This document shows, piece after piece, positions 36,301 through 47,621 of a DNA stretch of 64,000 nucleotides. Position 1 is the stretch's first letter. Each line of letters opens with the position of its first letter. Source of the DNA: Rhodocollybia butyracea (Eukaryota; Basidiomycota; Agaricomycetes; Agaricales; Omphalotaceae); assembly GCA_015501585.1 (NCBI GenBank), contig JADNRY010000030.1, positions 62,001-126,000 of the forward strand. Direction: 5' to 3'. The notes under the pieces are model-generated. The model was not told where the DNA came from. It saw nothing but the letters and a program-made list of their open reading frames with translations, and made no database searches. Made by a program: the position numbers and the translations under genes.

Positions 36301-36598
36301 CTCCTGTATTGGAAAACTTGTATGGTCAGTTCCGAAAGAAAATGGCGAGCTTGGTATGATATTCTCTATTGTTAGTCACAGTCACAGTGTAACTGACCTG
36401 TAGCGTTGTCAGATCAAAGTCTTGAGTGGCACAGTGGACAGGAATGTATCGCTACAGACCTTGCTGGAAATTCCCCATTCTCCAAATCCTCAAGACAACC
36501 GAAAACCAGTTGGCGGGATTGAAGCTCTATCCCACCTCTTGATTCGCTTGGATCTCAAAGAATATTGGTCGGCCTTTGATAAGGCATCTATGTACTGA
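33378..36598 (+). CDS. Gamma-tubulin complex component (Spc97/Spc98 family, GCP5/6-like)
   Basis: GCP proteins assemble the gamma-tubulin ring complex that nucleates microtubules. Start chosen at 33378 (MIQFDDEISIPKLPS). N-terminal GRIP1 elements include SSGGFISEQDDIVFAAAHHQ, LLKNMKLTALGFSSLLHEWD and FVDIGLDQGLQKRLIVEG. The exon at 34396-35634 covers DLLSLIYEHLHNHIERQ and TFFPPELVNALPIAQKSL. GRIP2 is recognised by ALDFLYMNYSPPHPLDVIIT, YQRIFSFLLRILR and LLHFRFIAQSFVTNLVEYVY. The last exon ends in LLIRLDLKEYWSAFDKASMY with a TGA at 36596-36598. The total is roughly 850-900 residues with about eight introns. The non-core (GCP5/6-like) assignment rests on overall feel rather than a diagnostic motif, so it could also be another GCP paralogue. 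Confidence 0.8.
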
Positions 36599-37057
36599 TA
36601 GTAAATTATATGGATATGGATTATTCGGTCGAGTCTCAGCATTGAGCTGAAGTGATTCCGCAAAAGAAACTGCCGTATCAAAATAAAGTAACGGCGAGTT
36701 CGTTCGTAGTCTTCCTGTGCTGAAACGTGCCATACCCACTTCGAATCATTCGGGTCGCAAGGATGCTGCAGGACTGACATTGACCATTCAATATACCTTT
36801 ATCAGGGCTGACGCTAGCTCAGCTATAAACGGTAAAAAAGCGCCCAACATTTGAAATTTTCTTATATTGGTGGCGAAAGTACTATCAAAGCTACATGGAT
36901 TCAACAATATGAATACAACGCTGAGGACTACAGAAACAGGTGACAACAAAATCGATAATATGACAAAAGGAACGACTGTAAGGAATGGACTGGAAATAGA
37001 CAAGCCACAGTCGCGTATATTACACAGACCAAAAGAGCGATAAATGATAGCAGTCCG

Positions 37058-37079
37058 TGGTAGGTAGGTAGGTAGGTAA
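37058..37079. repeat. (GGTA)n microsatellite
   Basis: About five consecutive GGTA units (GTGGTAGGTAGGTAGGTAGG...), non-coding. Confidence 0.85.
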
Positions 37080-37193
37080 GAAAAAGGAAAATGGCTTCGA
37101 AGTTCGACCAGAGACTAAGCCTGACGGTGGAAGGCCGACTCTGATTTTCAACATCAGTTTTGGATGAAGTAGAGACCTGGTATAGCATACCTT

Positions 37194-37454
37194 TCAAATG
37201 CAGTCAAACATGCACATGGGCTCTCTCCCTTCGACCTTTACTTCGGTGCGCGCTGATGATCCAAATCTTCGAATCTGTACGATGACACATGGGAAGTCAG
37301 CGAAAGCCTCAAACATGAAGTCCCAAACACTGACCGAGTCGACTTGCACAGCAGGAACGGGAGTCGGAATCGGCGATGCTGCTACAAAAGCGGACACTCA
37401 AGAGATAACAATCAGTCGAAAAAAACCTCCGGAGAGAGTAGGAATGCCTCCCAT
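37194..37454 (-). CDS. Weak candidate: small 71-residue protein with one intron
   Basis: An ATG at 37454 opens MGGIPTLSG. A possible 45-nt intron (37426-37382) with a CTGAT branch-like site and a TTTTGTAG acceptor removes an in-frame TGA and joins AASPIPTPVPAVQVDSV. The frame then runs to a stop at 37194 (ending PMCMFDCI). Composition is Pro/Val-rich then mixed, with several Cys near the end. No family is recognised, and no CaaX box is present at the very end. The support is only the intron-like signal and the open frame, so it may well be chance. Confidence 0.22.
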
Positions 37455-38083
37455 TATATACCTGTTTTTAAGCCAGTGGAGAGAGAGAAAGGAGCTCCGA
37501 TGGAGCGAGGATCTTTCCGTCGAGACAAGTAATCGTCTGAATTTGGGAGAGCTATAATGGTACCGGTTGGTCCTAATGATTGCAACTTGCTGCGATTGCA
37601 AGGAATTGTTTGTACATAGCGAGATGAATATAACCTTGGGGGTCACTGAAGATTTGGACAGATCTGGACAAGACTTCCTTTTTAGGAATCAAGCTACTGC
37701 GCTCAGTATGTCAAAAAACTATGCAATCAAGTAGATAGTGAGGTAGTGATAATTACAAAAAGCAGGGACAGGTCAAGGAACAGGAACCCAATTTCCTGGA
37801 GAGTCTGATTCAGTTTTGATTCGTTGGAACGGTCGAATTTATTGCAAGGTACCGCATAAAGTGTAACAAAAGGCGAGTTCATTCTTAGGATAGCGGTTCA
37901 GGCAATGATATGGGAGCCAGTTCTAATTATTACAGATACAGACTACATGTCGAATAACATACATGATACGAAAGAAGAAAATAACAGGAATACATAGCGA
38001 TAGACAGGGAACGACATAATGCGAGTGTAAAAAATGAGCATGCATCCGGAATCTATTATAAGCAAAAATAAAGAGGCAACGAT

Positions 38084-40114
38084 TTAATCTTCGAGAGCAT
38101 TCTCGAATCCAGCTGCTACATGTGTGGACTTCGAAGATTTAGCCTGTATCACCTTGAGCTCCTTCGTTAATCGCGAGGATTCACTATTCCAAATGGCTCT
38201 CGCTTCCTCCTCCTTCACATCTACTGAGTTTGGATTATCGATCCCTAGGCCTCGCAGTACTTCATCAACCCATACACCTGCTCCAAGACGCACACCACCA
38301 GCCGCAGCGCTCTTACTTTTTGCGGAAGAGAACGAAGTCGAACGACCAAAGGCCCTCTTCGTAGGTGATGAACCAACGACTGTTGCGACACTGACCAGGC
38401 CGATTCCCTCGAGCCTCCCGATCAAGTCAACAAACTCGTTTCTGGAAGCTGGAGCGCACAAATCCGAATCGCCTCGGGAAAGGATACTGCAGTAATACCC
38501 GTGTAACTGCTGAGGATCAATACTGATATCCTTCCGAGAGATATTGTTCGCGCTAGAACGCTTCGCCACAGGAGAAGGTGATCCTGAGGAAGAGAGTGCC
38601 AGCCCTTCTTCGAGCCTTTTGGAAGCGACGAGCACAGAAAGGAGCACAAGCCGAGCCTGCAACCCGAGAGAGCAAATTTTCGACACAATTTCACTGTTTG
38701 CTATCGACGAGGGCAAAGCCACGGATGAGGGAAGAGTGCTCTTTGTGGAAGGGGTGTGAGTCTTTAGCGCGGAAATGATATGTGCAGGGGTCACGGAGTA
38801 TGCTGGGGCGTCTAGAATGTCAGTGGCTCCTTGAGAAGCTACGCTAGCCAAGTCAATGGCGCAGCGTAAAACTTCGAATAGACATCTCACGTCCCCAGTC
38901 AGCGATGCTACCTTTTTGGTCAAGAGCGTCAACGTTGACACGGGAAGCAATTTCTTGACAGCTACTGAGACTTTTTCGGAGTCATATACAGGAGTCAGGC
39001 GAGATTGCAGGATTTGTAGGAGCTGAGAGGACGTATAAGGCGCGAAATGTAATATACGAACTTGTGAGTCCGAAGAGGAGCCCGTAGAGAGCGTATGGGT
39101 ATTTGCAATACCTATAACGCGTAAAAGACCAGAAGAGGACTCAGGAAGAGCGAGTAGTGAAGTAAATACTTGAGCATTTGGAGCGATATGATCAAGTTCA
39201 TCAAGAACTAAGATGCTAAAGAGATCCAGGTCAGCGACATTTGGGCTTAATTTAAGGTAAAATGGTCATACCATTTGGACTTCATCGCCGATATCGCCGC
39301 ATCCGCCGCTTCTTTTCCCTTTAGCTGTTTCTTGGAGCGCGGCGTTGGTATGGACTTTGTCGAGGGATCCAATTCCTCGCGCATGCGACGCCAAAGCGCA
39401 TCCACGTCGGCAAGGGCCATGCAGTTGATGGTGATGACGTTCACGTCACCAGCCTCTTCGAGTAAACGTAGTATTGAATTAACTAATGCCGTCTTTCCCG
39501 ATCCAGGAGAGCCGGATATGTAAAGACTTTGATGATCGTCCAGTTCAGTGCCCGCAATAAAACTCTGCATGAAAGTGGTGATGGTTTCGCGCTCTTCTTC
39601 ACGGCCGGGAAGTTCGTTCAATTCATCGCAATTTGGGCGAAGAAGTGCGCGTATACGAATATGGATAGGCAAGAAAGTTGGCGGAGTAGGTGGAGGAGTA
39701 GAAATGCAGAGTGTAGATATAGCTGTTGCAGGTGTAGTAGGAATAGAAGAGATTGAAGCACTTCGTTCATTTCCTGTGTTGGTAAAAGAGTAAGAACGTG
39801 TGAAGAAGGTTTGACGATGAAAACTTACGTTTTGGCCGTGCAGGAGTGCTCTGCAACGACTCGGTGGCACTGCGACGCAACGCTCTCGCTGCTCTAGCAC
39901 TGACTATAGGCAGTGTAACTTCACTGTGTAAAGCATTTAGAGCAAAAGGCGCGATATTCTCCTTATTACCATCGCCATCGATGACTGACGACGAGGTGCG
40001 GACTCGTTTGGAATCTGGTGTTGGGTCAGGAGTCTGAAGCTGGCCACAAGACGAGCTCTGGTCTTGACAATGAGCTCGCTTGCCCAGAACAGAGGTCTCT
40101 TGAGTACGGTGCAT
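38084..40114 (-). CDS. CDC6: CDC6/Cdc18 replication licensing ATPase
   Basis: CDC6 binds ORC and loads the MCM helicase at origins in G1. Exon 1 (40114-39829) starts MHRTQETSVLGKRAH. It has several S/TP sites and basic motifs (DSKRVRTSS, STPARPKR), as expected for CDK-controlled N-termini. An in-frame upstream ATG exists at 40189, but the shorter start leaves a usable divergent promoter. The AAA+ core contains LPGREEERETITTFMQSFI, Walker A SLYISGSPGSGKTALVNSI, Walker B ILVLDELDHIA (about 39215) and sensor-1-like RVIGIANTHTL, then the lid region DVRCLFEVLRCAIDLA. The C-terminal winged-helix part includes LGLQARLVLLSVLVASKRLE, LHGYYCSIL and FVDLIGRLEGIGLVSV. Stop at 38084. All catalytic motifs look intact. 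Length is about 640 residues. Confidence 0.93.
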
Positions 40115-40265
40115 TGTAGAGAGCAGCGAGCTGGTGGTTGAGGTGAAAGCGTCTGAAAAACTTGACCGCATCAAAAAACACATGTACAAACAACACGAAC
40201 GCGTCCATCACCTGGGCGTCTCTATTTTGCACGTGTCATAGCGCGCTTCTTTGCTTTGAGTTTCC
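40115..40265. promoter_or_regulatory. Divergent CDC6-SPO11 intergenic promoter region (151 bp)
   Basis: The ATG of CDC6 (minus, 40114) and the ATG of SPO11 (plus, 40266) are separated by only 151 bp, so both promoters must share or overlap this stretch. It contains ACGCGTCCA at about 40200 (ACGCGT is the MCB/MluI cell-cycle element, spanning 40199-40204 as AACGCGT) and no clear TATA box. The MCB reading is a short-motif match and therefore tentative. Confidence 0.6.
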
Positions 40266-42266
40266 ATGGACCAGATCCTTGCTGAAGATGAAAGCATATT
40301 TGATCCAAAGTAATCATGTCAATCTCCTTCAATCTCCTCTTGAAAAAACCTCTGATCTTTCTAGAATTTACGCAAGCGCACAATTAGAAGATTTTGTCCT
40401 CGATTTCCTCGAACAGCTGGTCCACAGCGGGGCGCAAGAACGTTCTGAATCTAACGAAGACGATGAAGACGATGGAACTCCATCGCATAGACCCTCTATC
40501 CATCTGGAAATGGCAGACCGAACGAAGACAGATCCTGTTACTGGGCGAGTAACCTACGTCACAATTTTGTTTTTGAGCTAACGGTGTACTGCTAATGTAG
40601 CTCTTATGGAGTCAAGTTCATCAGTCTACCCAGAAAGTCAACAACCGGAAACACACGACCTCTCGGTACTAGTCTCCTTTGAATGTGGGTATCGTCGTTC
40701 GTTGATTTCCATGCAGCCCAACTGTTCAGCGTGATCAGACACATGCATGAAGCCATCATAGAGGACGTCCCAATAACCAAAAGGTCAAAAACAAAGATAC
40801 CTTCCTGTTTATCTTCTAACGAATCGTCGACAGAGATATATACTACAGGGACGTAAATCTATACAGAGCTCAACAGACTGTCGATAATGTGCGTCTTCCT
40901 ACCGATTCGTTGTATGAAACTGACCATCCATCTAGCTAGTGGATGATGTCGCTGCAACTCTAAACCTCGAGAGATCTGATTTAAACGTTGTAAGTATCGC
41001 ATTTTTCGACCTAAGCATAGACTCGAACTTGTCCTTAGAGGGCCACTTCCAAAGGAACATTTTGCGGCTCAGTCTTGAGCATACACCTATCGACAGGTGA
41101 AATAACTCAAGGAACCAATTCAGAAGTACCTGACGATTTTCATTTCATAAAATGATTCTGATCAAGCCTATCTCAGCCAGCTCTTATACCTGTTGGCGAA
41201 GATGTTGAAACGTTCAGCGTTGACGATGATTTGGCTTGGGTCCTTGTTGTCGAAAAAGATGTAAGCTCTTGCGGACGTTGCCCAGCTCCGTCTCACCGTC
41301 TCAAATAGGCGGTTTTTCAGACTCTTTGTCATCTTAATGTATGCAACGATCCTTCGCTGCCAGGCAAAGGCCTCCTCATCACCGTTGGTGTCCTCATTTT
41401 GACAAAGTCAAATTTCTTACTGTTTCCGAAGGGCAAAGGCTATCCCGATATGGCTACCCGACACTTGGTCAAGACTCTTTCTGACTGTTTACCCTCAACG
41501 TGCGATTAAAACCTTCATCTTGCCTATCCTCCCTTTAAATTTCCTCTAGTATCCCAATCATTGCTCTCGTGGATGGCGATCCCTATGGTCTGGATATCAT
41601 GTCTGTTTACAAGTTTGGAAGCAGTCGAATGCGCCACGAAAACCAGAAACTTGCTGCTGGAAGGATCGAATGGATGGGGATCCTATCAAGCGAGTTGACT
41701 GGGTGAGCACGAGTAATGCAACTGAGGTCATCTGTTCTGATAGACAATCTTAGGTTGGGGATTGACAAGGACGCCTTGATACCCATAACTGATCACGACC
41801 AAAAGAAGGTCAATTTGACATACCAGTTCGAGTCACAGACCAACATTAACGCATATATATAGGCTCTTTCGATGCTTCACCGCCCAACAAACATCATGCC
41901 CGATAGCTGGAAGTTAGTCACTTTTGTTCCGACTTTCTCCTTCTGTTTTCTGGTTCTTTTCCTTAATTATCTACCCATCCAAACAGGAAGGAGCTAATGC
42001 ACATGTTACACAATCGCCGAAAAGCAGAAATCGAAATTTTATATGACAAACCTGAACCAGTCTTGCAATCCGATTCAACTCGATCTCTTTCTCATTCTCA
42101 AGTATCTCATTCAGAATCTGCTCTCGGGTCTTTGTCTATTGCCCTTTCGTCTCACAACGAGGATGAATTTGACTCTCGGACTGGGACACATGATTCGCCG
42201 CTCCTTGAATATCTGCGTCTCAAGCTAAAACACTTCGTCTTCGTAGCTCAAGCACTAGACGGTTAG
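40266..42266 (+). CDS. SPO11: SPO11, meiotic DNA double-strand-break transesterase
   Basis: SPO11 is related to the A subunit of topoisomerase VI and makes the breaks that start meiotic recombination. Exon 1 reads MDQILAEDESIFDPK. After an intron, KIYASAQLEDFVLDFLEQLV follows. Later exons give YGVKFISLPRKSTTGNTRPL and AQLFSVIRHMHEAIIEDVP. The catalytic segment KRDIYYRDVNLYRAQQTVDN has the tyrosine in the YY pair. The Toprim domain shows LVVEKDAVFQTLC, GKGYPDMATRHLVKTLSD and the metal-binding IPIIALVDGDPYGLDIMSVYKFGS. Further on, WMGILSSELTG and ALSMLHRPTNIMPDSWKKEL are family-typical. The C-terminus (to the TAG-ended frame at 42266) carries an extra roughly 70-residue Ser-rich tail. About ten short introns. 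Active-site residues look intact, so the gene is probably functional. Confidence 0.93.
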
Positions 42267-42975
42267 GGGTAGGACAACTCGTATTCAGGTTTGGACATAA
42301 TTAACTGCAGAGCAAGCTCGATGGCAAGGCTGTGACCACGACGGAACGGAAAGAAACGCGTTGTTCTATTCTGCACCGTCCTGACGGACACAAGTTTTGG
42401 GGTGTGGTACCTGCAGACACTAGATAATATAGACCATCCAGTATCGTTGCTCGAAGCAGAAAACATCAAGTTAAGATTTTGGGTCTCTCGAAAGACCTTT
42501 CGAATTCAATTCCCTCCGAGGGCTGTAAGCTGTCACCCACTTAGAAAGAGGACTACCTCACGCCTAACGTTAGGTTTATTGCCGCTTGAGACCAAGTGCT
42601 AGGGATGATAGGCCGGGACTCAGGGAGTAGGTAACCCCTTCCGCCGATTTGTGATGATTTAGCAGTGGTCCAACTACGTGAACCGAAAGAGGGACCATGG
42701 GTACAGGAATCAAAGCTAAATTAATAAGTATCTAGTATCGACCTACAGGACTACGTGATGCACTCGTACGCATCTGGGACATAACGGCGATATACTTAAT
42801 GGGGCTTTCATAAAAGAAAGGCAGGAAGCGGTCTACCATTTTGCAGTAATGGTGACAAGGTGACACATCTATTAAGTAGACTTCCTTCCTTCCTTTCTTC
42901 TTTCGTGGGATATCCATTCCTTTCAAGTTAAATTGGAACAGCTGTGATGGATTGTCTGTTTGTCTTTCCCCCGCC
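42267..42975. other. Intergenic region, P450 promoter side
   Basis: Holds the SPO11 3' flank and the P450 5' flank. Short frames at 42402-42602 and 42732-42977 show no family resemblance. No RNA gene or notable repeat. Confidence 0.45.
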
Positions 42976-44902
42976 ATGTACCTGCTCTTTCTCTATGTTA
43001 CCCTTTTCTCCCTTTCTGCACTGGCCCTCTACAGGCTGTTTTTCCATCCCCTTTGTAGATATCCAGGTCCAATCTTAGCGGCTCTCACCGGTTGGTATGA
43101 AGCGTACTATGACATTGTCAAAAGAGGAGGCCTCGTTGTTGAAATTGAACGGCTGCATAAATTGCATGGTAAGCCGAACAAAGCTGTCAACGATTAGATA
43201 CCAAACTTTAATCTGGCAACAGGTCCGGTGATCAGAATCGGTCCCAACACTGTCAGTAGTTCCCAGCGTCGGAGTGAATTTCTATATCTGAACTACGGTT
43301 CTACAGCTTCACTTCAACTATAGGCAAGCTTACCATGATATTTATACTTATGGGTCAACCTTGGTGAAGGACCAGGAATTTTACTCTTCCATGGGTGCCC
43401 ATGTTCCCCAAGGCTCCCTTAGCTTCTGTGACCCAGAAGCTGCAAAGCAGCGGAGAGGCTTATTACAGCCATTGTTCTCCCGGAGAGCAGTAATGTCCCT
43501 CGAGTACACGATCCAGCAAAAGGTGGGTGTCGCTTCAACTATATAAAGCTCCTGACTTTTAAAAAACCCACAAGATTGATCAGTTACTAGCGATGCTTAA
43601 CGACAACTACAACTCGTCAAGCAAAACCGTGTCGATGGCTGTTGCGTACCGCGCGCTCAGTACCGACATCATAACTTCGTATTGCTTTGCTGAATCATCT
43701 AACATTCTCGAGAGCCCTGGTCTCTCTCATCCGATCCTACGAGGCGTCGAGGGAATTTTAAATAAGCTCTGGTTTCAGCGCCATTTTCCTTTTTCCATGA
43801 CCTTCGTCTCGATTGTTCCGCAGACACTCGTCCTATGGCTTTTACCCGAATTTGAAGTTTACTTGGATATGAAAGCTAAATTTAAGCGCCAAATTGACTC
43901 CTTCATCAATAATCCTGAGGCGTTGTCGATAGCAGAACATGAGACAGTTTTCTATCATTTGCTGGAACCGAAAGGTCAGGAACGTCCATCTCAAGCATCA
44001 CTCTTGGATGAAGCAGTTGTTGTTGTTGGTGCTGGTAGCGATACTGTCGGGAATGCGTGTAATATAGGAACGTTCTATGCGCTAAAGTACCCTTCTATCC
44101 GCCAGAAACTCAAGGAAGAGCTCGAGGAATTTTGGGTCGATAAAGATCTTCCGATGAGCTATACCGCACTTGAAAAGTTGCCTTACTTGGTAAGCGATAT
44201 GCCGCTTTGACCTACCTTAAATCATTATTTTCTCCTCACAGACGGCATTTATCAAAGAAGTCCTCCGATTCTCAATGGGAGTTGTTCATCCTCTTCCTCG
44301 TGTTGTAGGCCCATCAACTCCCAAGATAGGCGGTTTAAAGCTTCCCTCAGGCGTGAGTGGTTCTCTGATCCAACTGGATGCCTTCCCAATTCATGGTGCA
44401 CCGCAGACTGTTGTGGAAATGAGTATAGTGTTTCTACACATGAATCCCGATGTATTTCCAGACCCATATACCTTTAATCCGGATCGTTGGCTAGTGGAAG
44501 ACACTAATCAAATGATGCTCGATCTGGCACCCTTCAGCAAAGGGCCTCGTATATGGTAAGTATTGTCCCTTCTCATTACCTAAACTTTCATTTCATTGCT
44601 TCTCGTAGTCTAGGACTAAAGTATATTTCACATCCCTGGTCAATTGGTACTTGGTTAATCGGTTATTTTTTTTTGTAGCCTAGCCTGGTGCGAACTATAC
44701 CTCATTTTTGGAAATATCATTCGAAGACTCGACCTCAAACTCCTCGTTACGGAAGAAACGTAAGTGTGGCTATCTTCTCCACGAGTTTGACCAACCGATA
44801 TATCTTTGAATTTTTGCCAGGATCGACAATTTCGCCTCGGACTGTAGAGATTACTTGGTTCCACGATGGGAGAAAGAGTACCGGGTGTTTGCTCAGCAAT
44901 AG
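42976..44902 (+). CDS. Cytochrome P450 monooxygenase
   Basis: Start at 42976 (MYLLFLYVTLFSLSALALYR) gives an N-terminal membrane anchor followed by the Pro-rich hinge FFHPLCRYPGP. Hallmarks in order: HGPVIRIGPN; FCDPEAAKQRRGLLQPLFS (C-helix region); AVVVVGAGSDTVGNACNIG (I-helix AGxDT); FIKEVLRFSMG (ExxR); FNPDRWL; and the heme loop FSKGPRICLGLNLAWCEL (FxxGxRxCxG). The heme cysteine lies in a 12-nt microexon (44609-44620) between introns 44556-44608 and 44621-44678. The final exon reads RIDNFASDCRDYLV and ends at TAG 44900-44902. About 490 residues and at least seven introns. Substrate unknown. No terpene or polyketide synthase is nearby, so it is not obviously part of a metabolite cluster. 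Confidence 0.9.
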
Positions 44903-45521
44903 ACGCGACACGAGCCGTCCTTTTATCAGTATCAAGTTTAGGTCATGAAAGTCATAAAATATTAAACCAAATGCGTCGTGACTGACAGTGGTTGAAGTGA
45001 CAGAAAGAGATGCATATTACTCTAAAAAATCAAGTACAAACGCTTCATTGTACTTACACCTCTACACTTCTAAGTCCTGCCACAAATCCCAATGCAAACC
45101 CTACTCACAGGAGCAAGATAATACACTGGCGAAGCACGGAGGGGATCTCGGGTGTGTCAGTGAAGTGGCGAACATTAGGCAACTTGACTGTACTCCACGA
45201 GAACTAGAAAAGCGTCTCCGGACTGTCAAGCGAGACGAATACCCTCTCCAGCATGGTGCGCTGAACAGCACACCCCAACCCGCCGGTAGTTCTTCGCAAT
45301 TGCGACGAAACGCTACTCGGGCGCGCAGTAAACGTGGATCAAGCGTTTATGTGGTGCCTACAACCAAGGTTACCTACGACTGTGAGTGCGGAAATTAGGG
45401 TCTTCAAATGAGAGAGGGGTGCCTTCAACCAAACGAGGACAAATCGCCAGGTGACGACAACCTCGCGGGAGGCGGGAGGCAAGCTCGACGCTAAATAAAC
45501 GGAGCAGGCATTGCCTTATTC

Positions 45522-45536
45522 AAAAAAAAAAAAAAA
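45522..45536 (+). repeat. A15 homopolymer
   Basis: Fifteen consecutive A residues, 22 bases after an AATAAA hexamer. No target-site duplication was recognised by eye. Confidence 0.9.
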
Positions 45537-46065
45537 CACGCCAAGCGGAACGTGTTGCCTCACCAGAAACAGGGAGGACTTAATGTGGGGATTCGAATGT
45601 CTATGCGAAAGGTGTAGAATACGAGCTAGCAGATAGACTGGTGTACCTCATGGTGCGAACTAAAAAATTCAGCAGGACAGTTGGTCTCAGGTATCGTGAG
45701 CGTTTGTTAGAGTGGCAGAAAGTGATTGTGGGAGGCAGAATAACCGAAAGTGTTGCCTGGGTCTTCCACAGGGCTTAGATCTTAGAGTTGGACATTGAAC
45801 GTTGAACGTTGAAGAAGCAGTACTGAACCTTGACCAAATTTAGCGCGCTTCTTTCTCGGCAATGTCCGAAATAAAAATTTCCCAGTGATGAGATGCTTCT
45901 GAAGTTCTGAGATTCATTAACGTTTGATGCTCCTGATTTTTTAGCTTCTTCATTATGTACAACAAGCCGCTTCTCGCTATCTAGATATAAAGCGAGTTGA
46001 AGGATCGTCGGTTTACCCCAGGTTTACCCTACCCCACATGACAGTTCCCACTCCCTTCTTCACTT

Positions 46066-46070
46066 TATAA
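46066..46070 (+). promoter_or_regulatory. TATA box of the SRPK-like kinase gene
   Basis: CTTTATAAGC lies about 65 nt upstream of the ATG at 46135, a spacing similar to that of several other genes in the window. Confidence 0.55.
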
Positions 46071-46134
46071 GCGGGTCACAACCTAGTTTTCATTTTCTTA
46101 GGCGTCCCCGCTCCTCACCCAACATTCACTGCAA

Positions 46135-47621
46135 ATGTCTATGATCCGTTATTCTTTTTCTACAGGTGCCTTTTCAGGCGCGTCCGCTCTTTCTAGACGT
46201 TCTTTTTCCGGGAGTCCAAGGCTGAGCCTTGCTGCGCTCGTCAACGGTTCCAAGCCCCTAGAGGAACCACTACATCTTAGCGTTGACGATGGCTATGGCT
46301 TTGCTCGGGTAAAACCTGGTGATAGTATCGACAGGTTCTCCATTATCCGTCGACTTGGGTGGGGTATGTACTCCAGTACTTGGTTGGCAAAGGACCAAGA
46401 GTGCGTATTATCTCTTGTTCTTGATATCGTTGTCTCATTATCTATTATCTTGTCAGAAACAAGAAACATGTAGCTATCAAGATCCTTACAGGTTTCGCAA
46501 CTCAACTAGCTCAGGAAGGATTGACTCCAGAACTTGATGTTCTTCGTAAACTTTCCTCTAGTCCACACGGCGCAGAGCCCAAAGACGGCCACTGTCTCTC
46601 TCTGCACTCCAACTTTATCTATCCCGGCCGCAGCAACATAGGTCCTCATTTATGTCTCGTTACAGATGTGTTTGGCGGCGACGTAGAACATCTCAAGCGT
46701 ATCTACGCTCCCAACGGTTTCCCAATCAGTCTCGCGAAGCGTATCTTATTCCATACGCTGAAGGGACTGGCGACAATGCACGAACAAGGCATCGTCCACA
46801 CCGACCTCAAGCACGACAACATCCTGTTTGACAGAGGCGCATTATCGGAGGCAGAGTTCATTTCCACAAATCCTCTTCCTGTTCCCTCCGTAAACGAGGC
46901 CTTACATCGGACTTTTGTTATTGCGGATTTTGGCAACGGTATGATGATAAGTAATTCAAAGTTTACCGCTGTGCTGATTCATTACCTGTATAGCTCAATT
47001 TGTTGGCAAACCCACGTTCGATGAGATTACGGCCGAGGCGCTTCGCGCACCGGAGACATTGTTACGTGCCCGATGGGATGAAAAAGTTGATATCTGGACT
47101 TTCGGTTGTTTGGTATGTCATTCTTTTCTATGTCACCATCATAATGCGTTCTCAGGACTAATCCTGTCTCCAGGCATTCGAATTTCTCTGTGGCCGTCAA
47201 TTGTTCAAGAAGCGTTCCTACTCGGAGCATCTCTTGGATACCGTTGGTGGACATCTCTGGCGCATGCAATGTTTCACTGATGAGAAATTCGAACCTGAGC
47301 AACTGAAAAACAGCGAGTTGGGTTTCACTTATTTTGATTCTTCTTGTAAGCTCAATCAGCTGTTGATATGCTATGTGATGGTGTTTTATATCTTTCTCTC
47401 CAGGCCAACTCAAATCCCGCCCACCGATGTTTTCGCATACTATCACCAAGATCCTGGCAAACTTTAACATTCTAGACAGCGAGCAACTCCGTACTACGAC
47501 TTCATTCCTCCACCGATGTCTTCGTCTCGATCCCCGCAAGCGAGCCTCAGCAGGTGAACTGCTTGATGATCCCTTTTGGGAGGGCATGAATGATGATCAC
47601 AGCGGTGCAGCAGCAGCGTAG
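46135..47621 (+). CDS. SRPK-like serine/threonine protein kinase
   Basis: SR-protein-kinase-like family, expanded in Agaricomycetes. Start at 46135 (MSMIRYSFSTGAFSG), with a basic Ser-rich leader that could be a mitochondrial or nuclear signal. Kinase features in order: IDRFSIIRRLGWGMYSSTWL (Gly loop), KKHVAIKIL (VAIK lysine), LTPELDVLRKL (alpha-C glutamate), LCLVTDVFGGDVEHLKRIY, GIVHTDLKHDNILF (catalytic loop, HTD as in SRPKs), TFVIADFGNAQ (DFG), EALRAPETLL (APE) and KVDIWTFGCLAFEFLCG. The C-terminal lobe ends LRLDPRKRASAGELLDDPFW. All catalytic residues are present. About five short introns, including about 46400-46456 and 46939-46994. Stop at 47619-47621. The classic SRPK split-kinase spacer is small here. 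Confidence 0.86.

Larger units (their letters stand above)
36599..38083. other. Intergenic region between convergent genes
   Basis: About 1.5 kb between the GCP gene and CDC6. It contains a short (GGTA)n microsatellite near 37061-37079, a weak candidate small gene on the minus strand (listed separately) and AT-rich 3' flanks. Otherwise nothing recognised. Confidence 0.45.
44903..46134. other. Intergenic region with AATAAA plus A15 tract
   Basis: A plus-strand frame at 44988-45398 (136 codons) is open but has no recognisable family. AATAAA at 45494-45499 is followed by a pure A15 run at 45522-45536, a spacing like that of a retroposed polyadenylated transcript. The right part is the kinase promoter. 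Confidence 0.45.

Noticed and set aside
37194..37397. Mating pheromone precursor
   Set aside because: The short Cys-containing C-terminus suggested it, but the last four residues are not a CaaX box and no pheromone receptor lies nearby.
3642..40114. Replication-gene cluster (ORC5 plus CDC6)
   Set aside because: They are about 33 kb apart with many unrelated genes between, so chance linkage is the simpler explanation.
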